NCBI GenBank assembly: GCA_946545105.1
Contig: CAMNMY010000076.1
Coordinates: 1 to 5,273, forward strand
Source: an uncultured Clostridia bacterium
Lineage (GTDB): Bacteria > Bacillota_A > Clostridia > Christensenellales > UBA3700
Direction: 5' to 3'
DNA length: 5,273 nt
In this document: positions 1 to 4,160 of the stretch, in pieces
Layout of the letters: each line of letters begins with the position of its first letter
How positions within the stretch are numbered: position 1 is the stretch's first letter
Translations under genes and position numbers: made by a program
Notes under the pieces: model-generated
What the model saw: only the letters and a program-made list of their open reading frames with translations
What the model was told of the DNA's origin: nothing
Databases searched by the model: none

Positions 1-359
1 GAACAATAGCATTGATGATTGAAAAATTTGCAGGTGCATTCCCAGTATGGTGCGCACCAGTTCAAGCAAAGATTCTTGCTATCACAGATAGAGCTGCTGA
101 TTACTGTAATGACTTAGTAAGAAGATTATCTTATCTAAATATTAGAGCTGAAGCAGATGTTAGAAACGAAACTCTAGGAAAGAAGATTATGGAAGCTAGA
201 AATGAAAAGATCCCATATCTTGTAGTCGTTGGAGATAAGGAAGTTGAAACAGGAACAGTTTCTGTAGATAGAAGAACAGATGGTAAATTAGGTTCAATGA
301 GTATAGAAGACTTCATTGCAAAAGTGCAAAATGATGTTTCTACGTTTAGATTGGACTAA
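1..359 (+). CDS. thrS: Threonyl-tRNA synthetase, C-terminal part (5' end outside the window)
   Basis: Class II aminoacyl-tRNA synthetase that charges tRNA-Thr with threonine in the cytoplasm. Only the end is visible: the frame is open from position 3 to the TAA at 357-359, about 118 codons, and the start lies upstream. The first residues read TIALMIEKFAGAFPVWCAPV, the ThrRS signature that closes the catalytic core (usually EHFAGAFPxWLAPVQ) and leads into the anticodon-binding (HGTP) domain. That domain is complete here: VQAKILAITDRAADYCNDLV, a helix with RNETLGKKIMEARNEKIPY, the strand YLVVVGDKEVETGTVSV and the final GKLGSMSIEDFIAKV. The TTG at 12 is an internal codon, not the start. One small oddity is Cys where Trp-Leu-Ala is more usual, and VSVDRR in place of the common VNVR. 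The gene ends just before a structured stretch and a terminator, so it closes its transcription unit. Identification is from recognised family motifs. Confidence 0.95.
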   Translation, partial: TIALMIEKFAGAFPVWCAPVQAKILAITDRAADYCNDLVRRLSYLNIRAEADVRNETLGKKIMEARNEKIPYLVVVGDKEVETGTVSVDRRTDGKLGSMSIEDFIAKVQNDVSTFRLD

Positions 360-368
360 TTGATATTT

Positions 369-422
369 GATAGGTCGTTGAAGGGATTTGTTTTTTAGAG
401 GACATTTACCTTGCGACCTATT
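369..422 (+). other. Structured 3' element: long-range stem-loop after thrS
   Basis: ATAGGTCG at 370-377 is the exact reverse complement of CGACCTAT at 414-421. G-U pairs extend the stem on each side (369 with 422, 378 with 413). After a two-base bulge, AAGG (381-384) pairs with CCTT (409-412), leaving a 24-base loop (385-408) that contains TTTTTT. No long T-tract follows, so it is not a classical terminator by itself. It lies between the thrS stop and the terminator at 431-460. It could be a 3' UTR fold of the thrS mRNA or part of a small RNA ending at that terminator. Function unknown. Confidence 0.45.
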
Positions 423-430
423 ACTTTTTA

Positions 431-460
431 AAATGGAAGGCGTAAGTCTTCTATTTTTTT
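431..460 (+). terminator. Intrinsic terminator downstream of thrS
   Basis: ATGGAAG (433-439) pairs with CTTCTAT (448-454), with one G-U pair and a short loop of about eight bases. AA (431-432) can pair with the first Ts of the seven-base T-tract at 454-460. The hairpin is only moderately GC-rich but has the right order and spacing for a Rho-independent terminator on the + strand. It separates thrS from the surface-protein gene at 548. Confidence 0.7.
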
Positions 461-488
461 ACAAAATAGATATGTATTTGTGGCGAAT

Positions 489-517
489 TTGTTGCATATC
501 ATTTTATATGATAATAT
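489..517 (+). promoter_or_regulatory. Possible promoter of the truncated surface-protein gene
   Basis: The AT-rich stretch between the thrS terminator and the gene start contains TTGTTG at 489-494 and TAATAT at 512-517, 17 bases apart. GATAAT at 510-515 is an alternative -10 at 15 bases. Neither match is close to consensus. The support is mainly positional: the preceding terminator means the gene at 548 needs its own promoter. Confidence 0.3.
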
Positions 518-547
518 TAATTGTAAGGGAAAACTTAGGAGATTTAT

Positions 548-961
548 ATGATAAGGCATTATAAACTAAATTCAAGCAAATTATGGACAATCATATTATC
601 TTGTCTTTTAATAGCATTTTTATTGATAGGCGTAGTTATTGTTTCTAATACATTTGATAGTAATGCAAAGCAGATTTCTTATGCAGAGACTATAACAGTA
701 TCAGATTTAGAAGAATTACAAAATGTATTAGAAGATGCAAATGATAAAACAACAATTATAGTTGAATATCCTATTTACAGTGAGTCTCAAGATGTGTCTT
801 TGGATGGGCACGGAGCGACAATTATGGTTCCAGAGCCATTTATTAATCTAGATGGAACATTAAATGATAATCCATCTGATTTTGGCGTTTTGAGCTTAAC
901 CCCAAAAGTTGGACTTAAGCAATTTCATTATAAATGTTCAAGGGACTGTTGTCTATACTGA
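548..961 (+). pseudogene. Secreted/surface protein gene truncated by an IS150-type element
   Basis: Starts at ATG 548, with AGGAG at 537-541 placed six bases upstream. The native part is about 114 residues (548-889). A positively charged N-terminus is followed by a hydrophobic helix at about residues 13-33 (WTIILSCLLIAFLLIGVVIV). A plausible signal-peptidase site lies after SYA46. The mature part begins ETITVSDLEELQNVLEDAND and continues with GHGATIMVPEPFINLDGTLN then PSDFGV. This pattern resembles the start of large right-handed beta-helix or adhesin-like surface proteins of gut Bacillota, in which many more repeats follow; that comparison is from memory, not a search. From codon 115 the frame runs into the inserted element and adds about 23 foreign residues before TGA at 959-961. 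No continuation is seen beyond the element (2407 onward), so the 3' part appears lost rather than merely displaced. The remaining product would be a short exported fragment without known function. Confidence 0.75.
891..915 (+). repeat. Terminal inverted repeat of the IS150-type element (orfB-proximal end)
   Basis: Twenty-five bases beginning TGAGCTTAACCCC. They match the reverse complement of 2382-2406 at every position. This is the end near the orfB stop, and it sets the exact junction with the surface-protein gene. Confidence 0.93.
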
Positions 962-1872
962 ATAGGCGATAGTCCCTTTAATCTAGTAACAATACGTTCA
1001 TTATTGTAATAATCTATATATTCAATGATTGCTTTCTTTAGGTTTTCAATGCTACCGAATTCATACTCATGCCCATAGAACATTTCGTTTTTCATTATTC
1101 CGAAGAAGTTTTCCATAGGAGAGTTGTCTAAGCAATTTCCTTTTCTAGACATACTTTGAATAATGCCTTTTTCTTTCAATCTATCCTGATAATCTTCCAT
1201 TCTATATTGCCAACCTTGATCACTATGGAATATTAAACCATTTAGGTTGGGATGTGCAGCAAATGCTTTATCTAGCATATCTGTAATTTGAGCATAATTA
1301 GGATGTTCAGATAAGTTAAACGCAACAACATCTCTTTGGTTAAAATCTAAGATTGGGGAACAATACAATTTTCCTTCAGGAATATGAAATTCTGTAATAT
1401 CTGTAGACCAAATCTCATTTGGCTTTGTTGTTTCAAAATGTCTTACTTGTTTTGTTGTATGGTTGATTTCATCTACCACTGTTTCAAGCAGAGCATTTGA
1501 GCATTTTTTGCCAACTTCGCCTTTAAAGGAATTATATTTGGCTTTTGGTTGTCTAGCTTTAATATTTAGAACATTCATGAGGCGTTGAACTTTCTTATGG
1601 TTTATATTAAGGCCTCTATTACGTAATTCTAGTGTAATTCTTGGGTAACCATATCTTTGTTTATGGTGATCGAATATTTCTGCAATTAAAGCTTTTATTT
1701 CTGCGTCTTTATCTCCACGTGAATAAGTATTTATTTCGTAGAAATAACTTGATTTTGGAATCTTTGAAATTCTTAATAGCAAGACCAGTGGGAATTCTTG
1801 CCTTAATTCATATACAGCTTTTATTTTGTCTTCTTTGGCTGATCTGGTCTCGAATGAACTAAGGCCTCTAAT
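928..1872 (-). CDS. IS3-family transposase OrfB (DDE catalytic part), expressed by frameshift from orfA
   Basis: Supplies the DNA strand-transfer activity of the IS150-type element. Numbering from the TTG at 1782, an HTH_21-like segment occurs at about residues 34-76 (DHHKQRYGYPRITLELRNRG). The rve/integrase core follows, with the DDE triad visible: D128 in WSTDITEF, D188 in FHSDQGWQYR and E224 in NSPMENFFGIMKNE. There are 35 residues between the second D and the E, the canonical spacing. The C-terminus has NNERIVTRLKGLSPIQYR, the usual IS3 ending. The frame has no ATG: it is open back to about 1890 and joins orfA at the A7 run. TTG 1782 is the only alternative start, and it lies well inside the conserved frame. 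The predicted OrfAB fusion is about 472 residues. No internal stop or missing residue was seen, so it appears functional. The stop is TAA at 928-930. Confidence 0.92.
   Translation of the reverse strand: MRGLSSFETRSAKEDKIKAVYELRQEFPLVLLLRISKIPKSSYFYEINTYSRGDKDAEIKALIAEIFDHHKQRYGYPRITLELRNRGLNINHKKVQRLMNVLNIKARQPKAKYNSFKGEVGKKCSNALLETVVDEINHTTKQVRHFETTKPNEIWSTDITEFHIPEGKLYCSPILDFNQRDVVAFNLSEHPNYAQITDMLDKAFAAHPNLNGLIFHSDQGWQYRMEDYQDRLKEKGIIQSMSRKGNCLDNSPMENFFGIMKNEMFYGHEYEFGSIENLKKAIIEYIDYYNNERIVTRLKGLSPIQYRQQSLEHL
940..978 (+). repeat. Long hairpin inside the 3' end of orfB
   Basis: AAGGGACT (940-947) pairs with AGTCCCTT (971-978). The inner arms 948-956 and 962-970 continue the stem, giving 17 consecutive pairs around a five-base loop (957-961). 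Three of the pairs are G-U when read as + strand RNA. On the minus strand the same three become A-C mismatches. The hairpin therefore folds best in RNA that enters the element from the truncated gene, antisense to the transposase. It covers the codons of the conserved GLSPIQYR motif of orfB. Only a short TTT follows, so termination is possible but not clear. Confidence 0.6.
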
Positions 1873-2345
1873 TTTTTTAAGTACGCAATCTCAGCTTTTA
1901 ATTGTAGATTTTCTTGTTCTAAAGCCTTTAATCTTTTCTTTTCATCTACAGTTAATTTTTGAGTTTCTTGTGGTTTAATTTCTTCATTCATAATTGAACG
2001 AGGCCTTCCTTGTCTAACGTTAATACCATTATACCCAAATTCTAAATATTTTTTAACCCATGTAGAAATTAAACCAATCCCACTTGGTATACCATACTTT
2101 AAAGCTAAAGATGACATTGTTGACCCAGCTAAATACTCATTTATTATCTGTAGTTTTTCTTCTGCGGTATATTTGCGATTTTTTAAATTACGTTTTAATG
2201 AATCCTCGCCATAGATAGCATAATTGTTAATGATTAATGAAGCTTTAGATCTTGTTATACTAAGTTCTCTTGAAATCTTGTGTATTGAATAGCCTTCTTG
2301 ATGCAATTCAATAACTTTTAATTTTGTTGTTTTTGTAATGTGCAT
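1821..2345 (-). CDS. IS3-family transposase OrfA (DNA-binding subunit)
   Basis: Binds the ends of the IS150-type element and provides the N-terminal part of the OrfAB transposase; OrfA alone is typically a regulator in this family. ATG 2345 is preceded by GGAGG (2355-2359) nine bases upstream. The protein has 174 residues. A first helix-turn-helix spans about residues 5-45 (KLKVIELHQEGYSIHKISRE) and a second about 60-105 (TAEEKLQIINEYLAGSTMSS, then ISTWVKKY). These are followed by a GRPRS basic stretch. A leucine-zipper coiled coil at about 131-160 (LKALEQENLQLKAEIAYLKK) mediates multimerisation in known relatives. Two HTH units plus a zipper match the IS150 type rather than the shorter IS2/IS3 OrfA. 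The slippery A7 run falls right after the zipper, as expected. It is intact. Confidence 0.93.
   Translation of the reverse strand: MHITKTTKLKVIELHQEGYSIHKISRELSITRSKASLIINNYAIYGEDSLKRNLKNRKYTAEEKLQIINEYLAGSTMSSLALKYGIPSGIGLISTWVKKYLEFGYNGINVRQGRPRSIMNEEIKPQETQKLTVDEKKRLKALEQENLQLKAEIAYLKKLEALVHSRPDQPKKTK
1872..1878 (-). other. Programmed -1 frameshift site (A AAA AAA) joining orfA and orfB
   Basis: The minus strand reads TTA AAA AAA TTA GAG in the orfA frame, giving the slippery heptamer A_AAA_AAA. Slipping back one base continues as ATT AGA GGC CTT and stays open through all of orfB. The -1 frame has a stop only about five codons upstream of the slip site, and orfA stops 17 codons after it, so the overlap is tight around the heptamer. 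No clear stimulatory stem-loop was found just downstream. Confidence 0.85.
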
Positions 2346-2381
2346 AAAAACACCCCTCCAGTTTTTCTAAGTTTTATTCTT

Positions 2382-2406
2382 AGTCCAACTTTTGGGGTTA
2401 AGCTCA
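2382..2406 (-). repeat. Terminal inverted repeat of the IS150-type element (orfA-proximal end)
   Basis: Perfect 25-base partner of 891-915, ending GGGGTTAAGCTCA. It lies upstream of orfA, so the transposase promoter should lie in or next to it, but I could not pick out a convincing -35/-10 pair. Confidence 0.93.
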
Positions 2407-2436
2407 GGATCACTTTTATGGTGGTCCTTTCTTTTT
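2406..2436 (+). terminator. Orphan intrinsic terminator between the two insertion sequences
   Basis: GGATCAC (2407-2413) pairs with GTGGTCC (2421-2427) with one G-U pair and a seven-base loop. A2406 and T2428 can add a pair. TTTCTTTTT follows. The T-tract side shows it ends + strand transcription, yet the only + strand sequence just upstream is the end of the IS150-type element, whose own genes run the other way. It most likely terminated the surface-protein gene, or another lost gene, before the deletion. The rest of the segment to 2460 holds no gene I can support. Confidence 0.6.
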
Positions 2437-2460
2437 GCTATATGGATAAATATGAATAAG

Positions 2461-2490
2461 GTTAATTGTAAAAGTAAATTCCAGTATATA
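2461..2490 (+). repeat. Terminal inverted repeat of the IS30-type element, left end
   Basis: Begins GTTAATTGTAAAAGTAAATT and matches the reverse complement of 4037-4066 at all 30 positions. The core TTGTAAAAGTAAATTCCAGT lies at 2466-2485. Confidence 0.9.
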
Positions 2491-2504
2491 TAGCCTGGCC
2501 GGGA

Positions 2505-2630
2505 GTTAAGTTCCAGTCGGGCTAAATTCTTGTTCAAAGAGATAGAAAAATATCTTATTTAAGCAAATAAAAGTGAAAAATTGCGTGAAAGATTAAGCAA
2601 ACCTCCAAGTTTGCAAAAGTAAGTTCCAGT
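2505..2630 (+). repeat. Inner copies of the IS30 end motif, left side, with hairpins
   Basis: TTGCAAAAGTAAGTTCCAGT at 2611-2630 matches the terminal core (2466-2485) at 18 of 20 bases in the same orientation. A shorter copy, GTTAAGTTCCAGT, is at 2505-2517 (11 of 13). The noncoding stretch 2491-2644 also holds an imperfect hairpin at 2491-2524 (TAGCC/GGCTA and GGGA/TTCC). A perfect 6-bp hairpin follows at 2597-2614 (GCAAAC/GTTTGC), lying just past the transposase stop and overlapping the inner copy. The repeated motifs are likely transposase-binding sites. The second hairpin might weakly terminate transposase mRNA. Confidence 0.65.
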
Positions 2631-2644
2631 AAGGAATTTGTATA

Positions 2645-3958
2645 TTAGTTACGCTTTAGAATGCCAGGTTTTAGCGTAACATTCTTAGGATCAATTTTTC
2701 TTATGCCAAAAGCATCCAAGATGCGTTTGCCATCTTTATGTAATTTACAGAAAAGGTCATAAGATGACATATTCATACAAGACTTTCTAATAAGGCTATT
2801 AACATGCGAAACAGCAACGTTAATTTGCTCTTGTGTTAGATTGTCGAAAGAAGTACCTTTCGGTAATATACGTCTTAAATTAGTATGGTTGTTTTCTAGA
2901 TTGCCTTTTTGGAAAGGAGCATTAGGATTACAGTAAAAGACTTTAGATAACACCTCTCCGTTGGAATCGCATTCCATGACTAGAGGATTATTAAACTCTG
3001 AGCCGTTATCTGTAAGAATAATAGGCATTAAGTCTTTTTGAGATATTCCCAAGTCGCTTAATATAGATCTAATGTGGTAAAATACAAGCGATACGGATTT
3101 AATGGTTTTATCTTTCATTAAGAAAGCTAATAATAATTTTGAGGTTACAAATTCTAATGTTAATAAGGCTTTTCCCGAAGGATTTCCAATAACTGTATCA
3201 CTTTGAAGAACCTCATAATCTCCATCGAGGTGGTAGTTGATGAAGTCTATGTAGGTTCTTCCTTCTAGTATTGCTTTATCTTTAGGATTTTTGTATTTGT
3301 ATTCCTTTGGAATACGTCTTTGAACCGTTCTTGGTAAATCGCACAAAGAAACACTCAGTATTTCTTGATGAGCCATGTTGTATAGCGTTCTTTCTGAGAC
3401 GTTAATTTCATCTTTGTTTGCTTCGTAAATATGATGAATAGATTGGCCCATTTTTAGGGCTGGAGAAACTATTTCATCGATTGTATAAGTACTAGGCTTA
3501 TTTAATGCCGTAAGAGCTCTTGATTCTGTTAGAGTAGATTTATATTCGTCTTGAGCTTTATTAGCTTTGTATAGAGCGCGATTAAAGCTGCAATTTACTA
3601 CTTTCTTGCAACCATTACAAACATAAGGTGCCTTCTTGCGTTTAGGACAAATCTCATCGTAGTCGTTGCAATTATCTTCGCAGAAAGAACAATGAGAACA
3701 AAGGCGAGAAGTGTCTTTTAATTTGCATACCTTACAAACATGTTGTTTAGTGCAATTTTGCCTTTTAACACAGGTTTTGAAAGCTCCGCTATTTCTGTTT
3801 TGAGGAAAGAACTGATGTTTTCTAACTTCTTTAGAAAGAGTGGACGGGTCTTTATGCAAGACTTTTGCCATGGTAGTAAAAGTTGTTACGCCGCGATTTA
3901 ATAGATCTTCTAACATTACGCGGTCTTCAAATGTTAGATGTTTGTTTTTGTTTTGCAT
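2645..3958 (-). CDS. IS30-family transposase with a cysteine-rich insert
   Basis: DDE transposase that cuts and joins the ends of the IS30-type element; 437 residues. ATG 3958 is chosen because AGGAGG at 3968-3973 sits nine bases upstream; the TTG two codons earlier would be only three bases from it. An N-terminal helix-turn-helix lies at about residues 6-48 (LTFEDRVMLEDLLNRGVTTF, then DPSTLSKEVRKH), typical of IS30. A segment at 63-123 holds 12 cysteines, several as CxxC pairs (75/78, 87/90/93, 114/117), suggesting zinc binding. The catalytic core shows D254 in LQSDTVIG, D317 in ILTDNGSEF and E355 in KGNLENNHTNLRRILPKG, the IS30 DDE signature, with 37 residues between the last two. All key residues are present and there is no frameshift, so it should be active. 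Confidence 0.93.
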   Translation of the reverse strand: MQNKNKHLTFEDRVMLEDLLNRGVTTFTTMAKVLHKDPSTLSKEVRKHQFFPQNRNSGAFKTCVKRQNCTKQHVCKVCKLKDTSRLCSHCSFCEDNCNDYDEICPKRKKAPYVCNGCKKVVNCSFNRALYKANKAQDEYKSTLTESRALTALNKPSTYTIDEIVSPALKMGQSIHHIYEANKDEINVSERTLYNMAHQEILSVSLCDLPRTVQRRIPKEYKYKNPKDKAILEGRTYIDFINYHLDGDYEVLQSDTVIGNPSGKALLTLEFVTSKLLLAFLMKDKTIKSVSLVFYHIRSILSDLGISQKDLMPIILTDNGSEFNNPLVMECDSNGEVLSKVFYCNPNAPFQKGNLENNHTNLRRILPKGTSFDNLTQEQINVAVSHVNSLIRKSCMNMSSYDLFCKLHKDGKRILDAFGIRKIDPKNVTLKPGILKRN

Positions 3959-3989
3959 AAGCAAAATCCTCCTTTTTGTTAGTAGGCAT

Positions 3990-4018
3990 ATTTTACCAAC
4001 TGGAATTTACTTTTACAA
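3990..4018 (-). promoter_or_regulatory. Predicted transposase promoter of the IS30-type element
   Basis: On the minus strand, TTGTAA (4013-4018) and TAAAAT (3990-3995) are separated by exactly 17 bases and lie upstream of the AGGAGG site at 3968-3973. The -35 is the first six bases of the inner repeat copy, and the spacer contains the rest of that copy. A transposase bound to this repeat would block its own promoter. The promoter match is good but inferred. Confidence 0.6.
3999..4018 (-). repeat. Inner copy of the IS30 end motif, right side
   Basis: ACTGGAATTTACTTTTACAA is identical, in the same orientation, to the terminal copy at 4042-4061, displaced by 43 bp. It lies between the transposase start and the right end and overlaps the predicted transposase promoter. 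Confidence 0.85.
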
Positions 4019-4036
4019 ATTTTCGCAAACTTCCAC

Positions 4037-4066
4037 TATATACTGGAATTTACTTTTACAATTAAC
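4037..4066 (-). repeat. Terminal inverted repeat of the IS30-type element, right end
   Basis: Perfect partner of 2461-2490. Its core motif, read on + as ACTGGAATTTACTTTTACAA, is at 4042-4061. It lies upstream of the transposase gene. Confidence 0.9.
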
Positions 4067-4092
4067 TCATAATAGGCGCGAGTAAATAATTC

Positions 4093-4121
4093 TTGCATTA
4101 TAATGCGCATTAAATTATAAT
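4093..4121 (+). promoter_or_regulatory. Promoter of the lipoprotein gene, overlapped by a perfect palindrome
   Basis: TTGCAT (4093-4098) and TATAAT (4116-4121) are 17 bases apart; the -10 is a perfect consensus match. GCATTATAATGC at 4095-4106 is a 12-bp perfect palindrome covering the end of the -35 and the first half of the spacer, where a repressor could bind. GCATT recurs at 4107-4111. The IS30-type element ends 27 bases upstream of the -35 and leaves the promoter intact. Confidence 0.65.
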
Positions 4122-4160
4122 ATTTTTGTATATTTTATTAGACGACATAGGAGCATATAT

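Larger units (their letters stand above)
891..2406 (-). mobile_element. Complete IS3-family insertion sequence, IS150-like group (1516 bp)
   Basis: The ends are a 25-bp perfect inverted repeat (891-915 and 2382-2406) that starts TGAGCTTAACCCCAAAAG and ends GTTGGACT. The terminal TG...CA and the CCCCAAAAGTTGGAC core are typical of the IS150 branch of IS3. Between the ends lie orfA and orfB on the minus strand, overlapping in the -1 phase, with all catalytic residues present. The flanking bases (GTTT on the left, GGAT on the right) do not form a direct repeat, although IS3 elements normally make a 3-5 bp duplication. This suggests a later deletion or recombination. The element interrupts the surface-protein gene that starts at 548. 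It looks capable of transposition on sequence grounds. Confidence 0.93.
2461..4066 (-). mobile_element. Complete IS30-family insertion sequence (~1.6 kb) with repeated end motifs
   Basis: A single minus-strand IS30-type transposase is enclosed by perfect inverted repeats of about 30 bp at 2461-2490 and 4037-4066. TTAA flanks the 20-bp core motif on both sides (2462-2465 and 4062-4065). Because TTAA is palindromic it can be read as a 4-bp target duplication, in which case the element would be 2466-4061 (1596 bp). It can equally be an extension of the inverted repeat, or hold a 2-bp TA duplication with ends one base further out. Both ends carry extra inner copies of the core motif. The element sits between an orphan terminator and the lipoprotein promoter and breaks no recognisable gene. 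Confidence 0.9.

Noticed and set aside
131..316. Minus-strand open frame of 61 codons inside the thrS end
   Set aside because: It is antisense to a clearly conserved anticodon-binding domain, has no ribosome binding site and resembles no protein.
1641..1862. Plus-strand open frame of 73 codons within the IS150-type element
   Set aside because: Shadow of the conserved orfB frame on the opposite strand; no start signal or recognisable protein.
2407..2457. Short in-frame continuation of the surface-protein frame after the IS150-type element (about 17 codons)
   Set aside because: Joining at 890/2407 gives an open frame, but the sequence is better explained as a terminator hairpin with T-tract and does not resemble the expected beta-rich surface protein.
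2461..4061. CRISPR-like array suggested by repeated 20-bp motifs
   Set aside because: The copies are at the two ends of a transposon in inverted orientation with irregular spacing, so there is no repeat-spacer unit.
891..4066. Composite transposon formed by the two insertion sequences
   Set aside because: The elements belong to different families with unrelated ends and enclose only about 55 bases without a gene.
4044..4073. Possible outward hybrid promoter formed by the IS30 end and flank (CATAAT at 4068-4073)
   Set aside because: The only -35 at a usable distance (TGGAAT, 18 bases) is poor, and the lipoprotein gene has a much better promoter just downstream.
3840..4085. Plus-strand open frame of 81 codons across the IS30 right end
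   Set aside because: It crosses the transposase start, its promoter and the element border; no ribosome binding site.
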